A stretch of DNA of 64,000 nt, taken from assembly GCA_965230425.1 (NCBI GenBank), contig CBDDKW010000002.1, forward strand, positions 76,581-140,580, given 5' to 3'. Made by a program: the position numbers and the translations under genes. Positions 8,875 to 17,440 of this stretch are shown here, piece after piece (position 1 is the first letter of the stretch; every line of letters begins with the position of its first letter). Source of the DNA: CBDDKW01 sp965230425. GTDB taxonomy: Bacteria > Pseudomonadota > Gammaproteobacteria > UBA1113. A model generated the notes under the pieces. The model made no database searches and had not been told where the DNA came from. It worked only from the letters and a program-made list of their open reading frames with translations.

Positions 8875-11265
8875 ATGGCTAGGAAATATGCTGAAAGAGG
8901 TTTAGAGTCAAAGCATGAGCAAGACTCACGTATGCTCATACGGGATACCCGTACCTTGGGACAACGTGCTCATGATTTCTTTGCTGAACCACTGACTGCA
9001 TTTTCTTTTTTAATCTCATTAGCAGTGGCGGGAATAATTTTTCCATCCGTGATAGACCTTATATTTCTTAGTGGTGTTATCCTTTTCATTTTTAATTATA
9101 CGCGCCGGATCAGCCTGCCTTTTCGCTTGCCAAAAATTTCAAAGCAAATAGATTATAACGATCAAAAGCCAGGGGGAGGCAAAGCCCGTTATAACACAGC
9201 CCGCGGTATTTACCATTTTGGTAATGAGCGAGGCAGTAATTACGAATTGTGGTTTGCCAATGAAGATATGCGAACTCATGTTTTAATCTTTGGTTCAACC
9301 GGTAGTGGTAAAACTGAAGCCTTAATTTCCATGGCTTACAATTCATTGATCCAAGGCAGCGGTTTTATTTATGTCGATGGTAAGGGTGATAATTCACTCT
9401 TTTCAAAAATATTTTCAATGTCGCGTTCCATGGGCCGCGAAGATGATGTCTTGCTGGTAAACTTTATGACGGGCGCACGTGATGTATTTGGTCCGCAATC
9501 TAAACGCTTGTCAAATACCTTGAATCCCTTTGCTGATGGTTCATCGAGTATGTTATCCCAGTTAATTGTGAGTTTGATGGATACCGCGGCAGCAACACCG
9601 GATGGTGATATGTGGAAAGGCCGGGCAATTTCTTTCGTTGAAGCGTTAATGATATTTTTAGCCTATATGCGTGATGCTGGCCATATTCTACTTGATGCCA
9701 ATGTGATCCGGAATTATTTTCATCTAGAGAAACTTGAGGTTATTGTCATTGATAAACAATTTCCACGTGACAAGCAAGATTCTGTGAGTTTAGAAGGTAT
9801 CCCTGACGTAGTGATGGAGCCGATTACCAACTATGTAGTTAACTTACCGGGTTATGATAAATCTAAGAAAGGCAAGCAAGTATCGCAAGTATTAGAACAA
9901 CATGGTTTTATTACCATGCAGTTAACCCGGGTATTTACCTCATTAGCGGATACCTATGGACATATCTTGCGGACTAAATTGGCTGAAGTAGATTTACGTG
10001 ACGTGGTATTAAATCGTCGCATATTAGTTGTACTGTTACCCGCACTGGAAAAATCACCCACTGAGTTATCTAACTTGGGTAAAGTCATTATTGCGTCCAT
10101 GAAGGCCATGATGTCATCGGGTTTGGGTAGTGATGTGGAGGGTACCTATGGTGAACTAATTCAGCGTAAACCTACAAACTCACCCACGCCTTATTTATGT
10201 ATTCTTGATGAGTATGGTTACTATGCCGTAGAGGGTTTTGCGGTGGTACCTGCGCAAGCGCGTTCCTTAGGTTTCTCTGCCGTTTTTGCTGGACAAGATT
10301 TACCTGCTTTTCAGAAAGCCTCGAAAGAAGAAGCTGCTTCTATTGGTGCTAATACTAATATTAAGATCTGTATGAAGATGGAAGATCCCACGGATACATG
10401 GGAATTCTTCATGAAGACTGCTGGCGAAGCCTATGTGACTAAAGTGGATGCCTTCCAAACGAATCCAGGCAGTGTGATGAACAATTACTTAGATACGCGT
10501 AGTGCATCCTCTGAGAAAAGACAGCGTATTGAGTTAATGGATTTGAAAGAACAAACTGAAGGTGAAATGCATATATTCTTCAAATCAAAAATTGTCCGCG
10601 CTCGTACATTCTATGCTAATCCTGCCGCAGTGAAATATATGCGACTGAATCACTTCATTAAAGTAGGTGAACCACCTGCACGGGTATTAGTGGAGATGGA
10701 AAGGCGTACTAAACGCTTTGAAGATGCAGTCAAAGAATTCGATGGTTATGCTGAATTTGATGTGGATGTAGAAGATATTGATTTAGTGACTGCGGCGATG
10801 ATGGAATCAGATGCACAAACTAATATTGAGAAGGGTGTGGCTGCCTTAATGGCTTACCATAATCGTCATGCATTACCAGAAATTGAAGAAGAAGTAGATG
10901 ATACACCGTTAGATGAAATGAATATTTTCGTACCGATCCGTTTATCCGATCCAACTGTACCAATGATGGTGGGTGATGACTTCGAATATTTTGCTTCACC
11001 TTTAGTTAAAAGGCCTGAAGCGAGAAATAGGGTTGAGTTTATCGAGCGGCTATCAGGAAAATCTGGTACACATGCGGGTAATATTGCTAATGAAATTATT
11101 AAAGATATGGAATTAGCCACTTACTATCCTCCTGAAGTCTATGGGCAACCTATTGCCTCTGATTTAGCAATGACGGTGAATGAACTGGTTGAACATGTCT
11201 CACTGAAAGTTATCAGTGAATCATCTAGCGATTCAGATACTTCCTCAGATTTAGAAGAATTATAA
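8875..11265 (+). CDS. icmO: Dot/Icm coupling ATPase IcmO/DotL
   Basis: FtsK/VirD4-like coupling ATPase that receives effectors and feeds them into the Dot/Icm channel. It is 796 residues (Legionella 783). Two N-terminal membrane helices lie at about 42-75; Walker A GSTGSGKT at 140-147; the Walker B stretch LCILDEYGYY at about 440-450. The C-terminal tail, which in DotL carries the adaptor-docking helices for IcmS-IcmW and LvgA, is present and ends in an acidic serine-rich stretch. All motifs are intact. It is 17 bases after icmP, and epmA starts one base after its stop. Confidence 0.97.
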   Translation: MARKYAERGLESKHEQDSRMLIRDTRTLGQRAHDFFAEPLTAFSFLISLAVAGIIFPSVIDLIFLSGVILFIFNYTRRISLPFRLPKISKQIDYNDQKPGGGKARYNTARGIYHFGNERGSNYELWFANEDMRTHVLIFGSTGSGKTEALISMAYNSLIQGSGFIYVDGKGDNSLFSKIFSMSRSMGREDDVLLVNFMTGARDVFGPQSKRLSNTLNPFADGSSSMLSQLIVSLMDTAAATPDGDMWKGRAISFVEALMIFLAYMRDAGHILLDANVIRNYFHLEKLEVIVIDKQFPRDKQDSVSLEGIPDVVMEPITNYVVNLPGYDKSKKGKQVSQVLEQHGFITMQLTRVFTSLADTYGHILRTKLAEVDLRDVVLNRRILVVLLPALEKSPTELSNLGKVIIASMKAMMSSGLGSDVEGTYGELIQRKPTNSPTPYLCILDEYGYYAVEGFAVVPAQARSLGFSAVFAGQDLPAFQKASKEEAASIGANTNIKICMKMEDPTDTWEFFMKTAGEAYVTKVDAFQTNPGSVMNNYLDTRSASSEKRQRIELMDLKEQTEGEMHIFFKSKIVRARTFYANPAAVKYMRLNHFIKVGEPPARVLVEMERRTKRFEDAVKEFDGYAEFDVDVEDIDLVTAAMMESDAQTNIEKGVAALMAYHNRHALPEIEEEVDDTPLDEMNIFVPIRLSDPTVPMMVGDDFEYFASPLVKRPEARNRVEFIERLSGKSGTHAGNIANEIIKDMELATYYPPEVYGQPIASDLAMTVNELVEHVSLKVISESSSDSDTSSDLEEL

Positions 11266-11266
11266 T

Positions 11267-12229
11267 ATGTTAAATTGGCAAGCCTCAGCCTCGAGAGAGG
11301 TTCTATATCAACGCTCGCAGATTATCACAAAGATACGAGAATTTTTTCGTGAACGGCAAGTTTTAGAAGTTGATACACCATTACTTGCTACCTCAACCGT
11401 CACCGATCCCTATATTCATTCCATTCATGTGAATTATCGTGGCTTGGCATCACAACGCTTGTATCTACAAACGTCTCCTGAATATGCCATGAAACGCCTA
11501 CTTGCCAGTGGCAGTGGTGATATCTATCAAATCTGTAAAGCCTTTCGTGAAGACGAAGTAGGTAAGCAACACAATCCAGAATTTACCTTATTAGAATGGT
11601 ATCGCCTAGATTACGATCATCATCGCTTAATGGATGAAGTTGATGACTTATTACAATGCATATTAGCCGTGCCAGCAGCGAAAAGGATTAGCTATGGTAA
11701 ATTATTTATAGATGTCTTGAATATTGATCCACATACTATTGACGCCAAGTCTTTACAGAATATATGTAAGCAACAGCAAATAACCGATGTTCAAGGGATC
11801 GATGTAACAGACAAAGATCAATGGCTGCAAATATTAATGAGTGATGTCATTGAGCCCACATTAATTGCAGATCATCCGGTTATGGTGTATGACTATCCAG
11901 CTTCTCAAGCGGCATTAGCCCGGCTAAGGCCTGGAGACCCACCGGTAGCTGAGCGTTTTGAAGTATATTATCGAGGAATCGAATTAGCCAATGGTTTCCA
12001 TGAACTGAGTTGTGCTCAGCAACAACGCCAACGTTTCGAGCGAGATTTGGCGAGACGTCAGCAGCAGGGAACAGAGTGCGTGGCTATGGATGAGGCTTTA
12101 CTTGCCGCACTCGAACATGGTTTACCAGATTGTGCGGGGGTGGCCTTAGGGGTTGATCGCTTGATCATGCTAGCGCTTGGGCTAGCATCTATTCAGGATG
12201 TTTTAGCCTTTCCTTTCCAAAGTATTTGA
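11267..12229 (+). CDS. epmA: EF-P-lysine lysyltransferase EpmA (GenX/PoxA)
   Basis: A truncated class II lysyl-tRNA-synthetase paralogue that attaches beta-lysine to a conserved Lys of elongation factor P. The 320 residues (E. coli 325) lack the N-terminal anticodon-binding domain of LysRS. Class II motif 2 is seen in FREDEVGKQHNPEFTLLEWY, and motif 3 in GVALGVDRLIMLALG. Only one base separates its ATG from the icmO stop, so it is probably cotranscribed with the icm operon. No epmB or efp gene is in the window. Confidence 0.93.
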   Translation: MLNWQASASREVLYQRSQIITKIREFFRERQVLEVDTPLLATSTVTDPYIHSIHVNYRGLASQRLYLQTSPEYAMKRLLASGSGDIYQICKAFREDEVGKQHNPEFTLLEWYRLDYDHHRLMDEVDDLLQCILAVPAAKRISYGKLFIDVLNIDPHTIDAKSLQNICKQQQITDVQGIDVTDKDQWLQILMSDVIEPTLIADHPVMVYDYPASQAALARLRPGDPPVAERFEVYYRGIELANGFHELSCAQQQRQRFERDLARRQQQGTECVAMDEALLAALEHGLPDCAGVALGVDRLIMLALGLASIQDVLAFPFQSI

Positions 12230-12238
12230 TGCTGCTAT

Positions 12239-12275
12239 GGTCATCTCAAGCGTAGCGAGAGAGCCCCCGACGATT
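12239..12275. repeat. REP-like intergenic repeat (GTCATYYCRAGCG family), fragment
   Basis: The stretch gtcatctcaagcgtagcgag followed by agagccccc matches the repeat cores at 38281 and 61947 (gtcattccgagcgcagcgag). It lies in the gap between the convergent epmA and permease genes. Similar widely scattered repeats are known in many intracellular bacteria. Function unknown; a 3' hairpin role is possible. Confidence 0.5.
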
Positions 12276-12278
12276 TGA

Positions 12279-13691
12279 CTACTCTGATGATTTAGTCAAA
12301 TGATGTTTACTAGTTCTATAAAAAAATAAAGGTGCTACAGAAAATATCACAATACCGAAAATTAAAAAGCCTTCATAAACAATAAGGTTACCCGTCTCCA
12401 AACTCGGTGGTGGTAAAAAACCTAATGCAATCGTTAATGTACAAGTGATAAAACCAATACCCGCAATTAACCACATACCAAACTTACCACCGGGAACACG
12501 GTACGCTCTTGGTGTATCCGCTCGTTTGTAACGCAGTGCAATTGCCGCGGCAAACATGAAGAGATAAACCATCATAGCCAATTGTGCTGTTAGTGCGCTT
12601 AAGATCCAGTAAGTGCTTTTAATATCAGGAAACACTAAAAAAGCCGAACATAAAATTGTAAAGATAGTACCCTGAATCAGTAGGATGTTAATGGGTACCC
12701 CACGTTTACTTGTCTTCTGAAAGAAAGTAGGTAGGCAATCATCTCGTGCAGCGGCTAATAAACCTTTAGTTGGACCAATCACCCAGGCTGAAACACCACT
12801 CATACCACCAATAATAATTAATATCGCAATAATGGGGCTCATCCATGCCATGTGAAACTTATTGAAGAAAATAGAAAACGCTTCGATCAGGCCAGAAACA
12901 ATATTGATTTTATCGTGAGGTATGACCACAGCAATAGCCAAGGAAGCAAGAATCAGCGATAAAATAATGATCAGTGTGGAGTACAATAAAGCCTTTGGAT
13001 AATCTCGTTGTGGATCTCTGACTTCTTCGGCATGCATGGCAGACATTTCCATACCAATGAGGCCAAAGAGTACGGCAACAATAAAAGCCAGATTATCTGT
13101 ATTGTGTACATCAGGGAAAAAGTCATGCCAGCTAAAGCCAATTTCACTGGGATGGCCGGTACTTAACCAAATGATACTTAAAATGATGATAAGCAACATG
13201 GGTAGCAATGTGCCAATAATGGCACCTAGTATGCTGATAAAGCTTGATAATTTCATACCAAAGCAATTAACTAAGGTGGCTAACCAGAAGGCAGTAATCA
13301 CGGCAATGAGAGTATAGGTTAGATTATTGCCCAGCGCAGGATTGATCACATAGGCCAGTGTTGAGGCAAGAAAGGTTAAAATCGTCGGATACCACACCAC
13401 ATTATAGATCCATAATAGCCAAATTGTGACCAAGGCCCAGCGTTTACCAAAGGCTTCACGCACCCAAACGTATAAGCCACCGGTATTTGGCCAACCAGTG
13501 GCCAATTCTGCAGCAACCACAGCAATGGGTAAAAAGAAAAGCAAGGCACCTAAGATATAGAAGAACACAAGAGAGAATCCGTATTCAGCGCTGAATGGCA
13601 AGCTGCGCAAACTATCAACAGCAATAACATTGATCATAACCAAGCTGAAAATACTTAATACGCGCTTTGGTTTGTTATTTTCTTCTGCCAC
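12279..13691 (-). CDS. APC-superfamily amino-acid permease (glutamate/GABA antiporter-like)
   Basis: Inner-membrane amino-acid transporter of 470 residues with about twelve helices. The opening VLSIFSLVMINVIAVDSLRS and ELATGWPNTGGLYVWVREAF are typical of the GadC-like branch of the APC superfamily, in which the latter segment holds the helix-3 substrate region. The protein lacks the extra C-terminal plug that GadC of E. coli carries. It starts with GTG at 13691, preceded by gagg at good spacing. The exact substrate cannot be read; glutamate/GABA or another amino acid is plausible. It is a single gene, convergent with epmA. Confidence 0.82.
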   Translation of the reverse strand: MAEENNKPKRVLSIFSLVMINVIAVDSLRSLPFSAEYGFSLVFFYILGALLFFLPIAVVAAELATGWPNTGGLYVWVREAFGKRWALVTIWLLWIYNVVWYPTILTFLASTLAYVINPALGNNLTYTLIAVITAFWLATLVNCFGMKLSSFISILGAIIGTLLPMLLIIILSIIWLSTGHPSEIGFSWHDFFPDVHNTDNLAFIVAVLFGLIGMEMSAMHAEEVRDPQRDYPKALLYSTLIIILSLILASLAIAVVIPHDKINIVSGLIEAFSIFFNKFHMAWMSPIIAILIIIGGMSGVSAWVIGPTKGLLAAARDDCLPTFFQKTSKRGVPINILLIQGTIFTILCSAFLVFPDIKSTYWILSALTAQLAMMVYLFMFAAAIALRYKRADTPRAYRVPGGKFGMWLIAGIGFITCTLTIALGFLPPPSLETGNLIVYEGFLIFGIVIFSVAPLFFYRTSKHHLTKSSE

Positions 13692-14014
13692 TCAATCCTC
13701 GCTGTTCATAACATGTACTCAACGTTTATCTTTGTCCAAGTTTAAAGAAAGATGGCTTTCGCGTCTACCAGGTAGTCAATGCGCACAGCGATAAAGCAGT
13801 TGCTCTTCTTTCAGGAGAGCAATTTATTATAAGAAAGTGTCAAAAATAAATAGCCGTTTCTGCTTGCTAATTTAGCACCGCGCTATAAAAGGTCAAAAAA
13901 TAATCACATTATATATTTCATTGAGTTCTAGTAACGAAAACCAAATAACAAACTATACTTAGTGGCTAGTACGGCAAGTGTAGTTACTCACAATCAAGCA
14001 GATAGGAGATTGAC
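13692..14014. other. 323-bp intergenic region with hairpin 13800-13822 and divergent promoters
   Basis: The gap separates the divergent permease and acetolactate synthase genes. A hairpin with arms ttgctct/agagcaa (13800-13822) is followed by an AT-rich run and could be an attenuator or the end of a small RNA. A TATACT at 13954-13959 is a likely -10 for the plus-strand gene, but no good -35 is present at 17 bases. The agataggagattgac segment before 14015 supplies its ribosome site. No other gene is supported. Confidence 0.4.
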
Positions 14015-15646
14015 ATGAAGGCATCTGAATTATTTGTACGTTGTTTAGAAAATGAAGGGGTTGAAACCATCTTCGGGATCCCAGGTGAAGAAAACCTGGA
14101 TGTCATGGATGCCTTATTAGATAGCAATATTCAATTTGTGACCACACGCCATGAGCAAGGGGCGGCTTTTATGGCCGATGTCCATGGTCGACTCACAGGT
14201 AGAGCCGGTGTTTGTTTAGCGACTCTTGGTCCAGGAGCGACCAATTTAGTCACTGGTGTTGCCGATGCGAATATGGACCGAGCGCCCATCGTTGCGATTG
14301 CCGGTCAAGCAGCCACCACACGTTTACATAAAGAAAGTCATCAAGTCTTGGATTTGGTTGATATGTTTGCACCCATTACCAAGTATAGTACCCAAATTAT
14401 CGAGCCATCGATTATCTCTGAAGTTGTGCGTAAGGCTTTCAAAGTGGCAGAAACAGAAAAGCCGGGTGCTAGCTTTATCGATTTTCCAGAAAATATTGCA
14501 GAAATGGAAATTGACCATGCACCCTTAAAAGTACAAGCACCTACACCACCTACGCCACCGGCAGAAAAGGTGAAACAAGCCGCTATGGTTATCGAAGAAG
14601 CCGAGAAGCCAATTATCATGGTAGGTAATGGTGTTATCCGTCAAGAGGCTTCTGAGCAGTTAGTTAAATTTGCAGAGAAATTAAATATTCCTGTGGCGAC
14701 CACCTTTATGGCAAAAGGTGTTATGCCTTTTTCTCATGAATTAAGTTTAGGTACAGTGGGTTTGCAAGCTCATGATTTTGTATCCTGTGGCTTTGATAGT
14801 GCCGATGTCATTATTTGTGTTGGTTTTGATATGGTGGAATATCATCCTTATCTTTGGCATAAGAATAAAGATAAGAAAATCATTCATATTGATGAGAGTC
14901 CTGCAGAGGTAGATGAATATTATATTTTAGAGTTAGGTGTGATCGGTGAAATTGGCAGTGCTTTAGATAGTATTGCTGCGCAAGTAAATAAGAGCAAAGA
15001 AGATCAAACCAAAGAATTGAGACGCCGTATTGTTGCAGAAATGGAAGAACACGCAAATGATATGAGCTTTCCTATCAAACCACAAAAAATTGTCTGGGAT
15101 ATACGTCAAGCATTAGATCATCATGATATTGCTATCAGTGATGTGGGTGCACACAAAATGTGGATGGCGCGTATGTATCAAGGTGAAATACCTAATACCT
15201 GTATTATTTCCAATGGTTTTGCTTCAATGGGGATCAGTGTTCCAGGAGCCATTGCAGCAAAAATGGCTTATCCAAATCGTAATGTCCTGGCGGTTACTGG
15301 TGATGCTGGATTCTTAATGAATGCACAAGAAATTGAAACAGCAATGCGTATCAATATTCCTTTCGTGATTTTAGTGTGGAACGATAGTGAATATGGCTTA
15401 ATTAAATGGAAGCAACAAGCCCATTTTGGACGTCCAAGTCATATTGATTTCACCAATCCCGACTTTGTAAAATTTGCCGAAAGTTTTGGCGCGAAGGGAT
15501 ATCGATTAGAGTCTACGGAAGAATTGGTGCCAGCGATTAAACAAGGTTTCGCGGATAATACTGTGGTTATTATTGATTGTCCGGTGGATTATTCAGAAAA
15601 TATGAAATTGACGGAGAAACTTGGGAAGTTAGTATGCAGTGATTGA
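14015..15646 (+). CDS. Acetolactate synthase large subunit (AlsS/IlvB-like)
   Basis: Thiamine-diphosphate enzyme that condenses two pyruvate molecules to 2-acetolactate. The 543 residues comprise the PYR domain beginning ELFVRCLENEGVETIFGIPG with the catalytic Glu of GEENLD at about 25-30, the central domain, and the PP domain with the ThDP motif GDAGFLMNAQEIETAMRINI through the Asn of WNDSEYG. There is no neighbouring ilvN small subunit or other ilv genes, and the sequence is nearer the catabolic AlsS type, so overflow metabolism or acid tolerance is more likely than valine synthesis. No alsD is adjacent; an aldehyde dehydrogenase follows after 257 bases. A strong AGGAG site precedes the ATG. 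Confidence 0.88.
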   Translation: MKASELFVRCLENEGVETIFGIPGEENLDVMDALLDSNIQFVTTRHEQGAAFMADVHGRLTGRAGVCLATLGPGATNLVTGVADANMDRAPIVAIAGQAATTRLHKESHQVLDLVDMFAPITKYSTQIIEPSIISEVVRKAFKVAETEKPGASFIDFPENIAEMEIDHAPLKVQAPTPPTPPAEKVKQAAMVIEEAEKPIIMVGNGVIRQEASEQLVKFAEKLNIPVATTFMAKGVMPFSHELSLGTVGLQAHDFVSCGFDSADVIICVGFDMVEYHPYLWHKNKDKKIIHIDESPAEVDEYYILELGVIGEIGSALDSIAAQVNKSKEDQTKELRRRIVAEMEEHANDMSFPIKPQKIVWDIRQALDHHDIAISDVGAHKMWMARMYQGEIPNTCIISNGFASMGISVPGAIAAKMAYPNRNVLAVTGDAGFLMNAQEIETAMRINIPFVILVWNDSEYGLIKWKQQAHFGRPSHIDFTNPDFVKFAESFGAKGYRLESTEELVPAIKQGFADNTVVIIDCPVDYSENMKLTEKLGKLVCSD

Positions 15647-15658
15647 TGAGGTGCTATT

Positions 15659-15765
15659 GTGTACTGTTAGAAAGCTTTGCCAAAGTTCGGCTACATCCGT
15701 GTAGCTTGCGCTATCATCCCTGATAGCGCCTTTACTCACTTTGGCAAAGCTTTCTAACAGTACAC
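15659..15765. repeat. Nested palindrome with conserved core (copy A)
   Basis: Perfect 28-bp inverted arms (15659-15686 and 15738-15765; arm begins gtgtactgttag) enclose a 51-nt core at 15687-15737. The core contains two hairpins, gctaca-tccg-tgtagc and gcgctatca-tccc-tgatagcgc. The element starts 12 bases after the acetolactate synthase stop. A second element at 61771-61880 has almost the same core but completely different arms. As RNA it would fold as a long stem capped by two hairpins; it may act as a 3' end structure. Confidence 0.85.
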
Positions 15766-15794
15766 TCAGGTTAGTTTCATTCATCAACTTTAAT

Positions 15795-15849
15795 ATAAAA
15801 TTCACTAACACTACTAAAATGATTTCACTTTTAGGTGGGTGAATTTTAT
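15795..15849. repeat. Second nested palindrome downstream of copy A
   Basis: Eleven-base arms ataaaattcac (15795-15805) and gtgaattttat (15839-15849) enclose an inner pair ctaaaa/ttttag. It lies 30 bases beyond the first palindrome, in the same 257-bp gap. No sequence relation to that element is visible. Confidence 0.6.
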
Positions 15850-15903
15850 CTGGATATTATCGAAACTGAAAAATAAACTGTGTTGTAAGGTAGGGTTGGT
15901 AGT

Positions 15904-17355
15904 ATGGAAGATTTCCCTTTATTGATTGCGGATGTGAATTCGCCGACGGAGAAGCATACGGTGTATGCGCCGTTTAATGGTGCAGCGATTGGGACATTAA
16001 CGTATGCAGATGAGGCGTCGATTGAGACGGCGTTGAGTACGGCGCATAAATTGTATCGTGATCGTGACCAATGGATCCCCATGGCGCAGCGTATTGAGAT
16101 TTTAGAAAAAACGGTTGCCTTAATGACCGAGCGTATGGAGCATTTAGCTTTGGAAGCAGCGCGTGAAGGTGGTAAACCATTACAAGATTCCCGAGTGGAA
16201 GCGGCGCGTGCTATCGATGGGGTGAAAATTTGTATTGAAACCCTACGTACTGAGGCAGGTAAAGTGATCCCTATGCGTTACAATGTAGCCTCTGGTCAAC
16301 GTGTTGCCTTCACGCAAAAAGAACCTATTGGTGTGGTTGTTGCTGTTAGTGCTTTTAACCATCCGTTAAATCTTATTGTTCACCAAGTAGCGGCTGCTTT
16401 TGCTGCAGGTTGTCCGGTGATTGTGAAGCCAGCATCGGATACCCCATTGTCTTGTATGCGCTTTTTACAAATCTTACATGAAGCAGGCTGTCCTCTTGCC
16501 TGGGCACAGGGCTGTGTGGTTGCTAGCAATGACTTAGCTTCACGTTTAGTGACTGATGCACGGGTGGCGTTCTTTTCATTTATCGGTAGTGCCGGTGTGG
16601 GCTGGCATTTACGTAATCAATTAGCGCCAGGCACACGTTGTGCTCTAGAGCATGGTGGTGTTGCACCGGTGATTATGGCTGCAGATGCTAATCTTGAGGT
16701 GGCTTTGCCTTTATTAACCAAAGGTGGTTTTTATCACGCAGGTCAGGTATGTGTATCAGTGCAACGAGTGTTTGCTCACCAATCTATTGCGGAACAGGTA
16801 GCTACAGGCTTAGCGGAACGAGCGGGGCAGTTAATTGTGGGTGATCCTACTTTGGCTGATACCGATGTAGGACCTTTGATTAGACATAGTGAAACGCAGC
16901 GAGTCAAAGAATGGGTGGATGAAGCTGTCAATGCTGGTGCTAAATTAATTTGTGGAGGTAAAGTTATTTCTGATTCTACCTATGAATGTACGGTACTCTA
17001 TGATCCACCCGCTGATGTGAGAGTGAGTAATAGTGAAGTCTTTGGTCCAGTTGTCTGTGTTTATCCCTTTACTGAATTAGATGACGCGATTGCGCGGGCG
17101 AATAGTCTACCGGTTTCATTCCAATCTGCCGTGTTTACTCAAAATTTAGAAACGGCAATGCGTGCTTATCAGCGTTTAGATGCTTCTGCGGTGATGATTA
17201 ATGATCATACCGCATTCCGGGTAGATGGTATGCCTTTTGCTGGGTTGCGAGTTTCAGGTCATGGCGTGGGCGGTATACCTTATTCTATGGAAGATATGCA
17301 GATAGAAAAAAATGATGGTGTGGAAATCAGCAGAAATTCTATAGATTATCGTTAA
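15904..17355 (+). CDS. NAD(P)-dependent aldehyde dehydrogenase
   Basis: Oxidises an aldehyde to a carboxylic acid. The 483 residues have the aldehyde dehydrogenase layout: the cofactor-domain block IGVVVAVSAFNHPLN with the catalytic-domain Asn, the general base Glu249 in CALEHGG, and the nucleophile Cys283 in GQVCVSVQR. The final block MPFAGLRVSGHGVGGIP is typical of the superfamily. Sequence is nearest to glyceraldehyde-3-phosphate/lactaldehyde-type members, but substrate is undetermined. It stands alone between two hairpin repeats and is convergent with purH. Confidence 0.88.
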   Translation: MEDFPLLIADVNSPTEKHTVYAPFNGAAIGTLTYADEASIETALSTAHKLYRDRDQWIPMAQRIEILEKTVALMTERMEHLALEAAREGGKPLQDSRVEAARAIDGVKICIETLRTEAGKVIPMRYNVASGQRVAFTQKEPIGVVVAVSAFNHPLNLIVHQVAAAFAAGCPVIVKPASDTPLSCMRFLQILHEAGCPLAWAQGCVVASNDLASRLVTDARVAFFSFIGSAGVGWHLRNQLAPGTRCALEHGGVAPVIMAADANLEVALPLLTKGGFYHAGQVCVSVQRVFAHQSIAEQVATGLAERAGQLIVGDPTLADTDVGPLIRHSETQRVKEWVDEAVNAGAKLICGGKVISDSTYECTVLYDPPADVRVSNSEVFGPVVCVYPFTELDDAIARANSLPVSFQSAVFTQNLETAMRAYQRLDASAVMINDHTAFRVDGMPFAGLRVSGHGVGGIPYSMEDMQIEKNDGVEISRNSIDYR

Positions 17356-17389
17356 AGCGGACAGTGATTTAGTTTAACGCGATTTTTCT

Positions 17390-17434
17390 CAGGCATTCCA
17401 AACAGGATACACCACGGGTTTACCCGTGGTTGTT
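17390..17434. repeat. Short repeat with perfect hairpin, copy of the 63.7-kb element
   Basis: The element reads caggcattccaaacaggata and then the hairpin ccacgggt-tt-acccgtgg (17413-17430). A nearly identical copy lies inverted at about 63678-63722. Here it separates the convergent aldehyde dehydrogenase and purH genes and probably serves as a bidirectional 3' hairpin. Confidence 0.65.
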
Positions 17435-17440
17435 TATTTC

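Noticed and set aside
14015..15646. Biosynthetic acetolactate synthase (ilvB with ilvN)
   Set aside because: No regulatory subunit or other branched-chain gene is adjacent; a catabolic-type role is more likely, though not proven.
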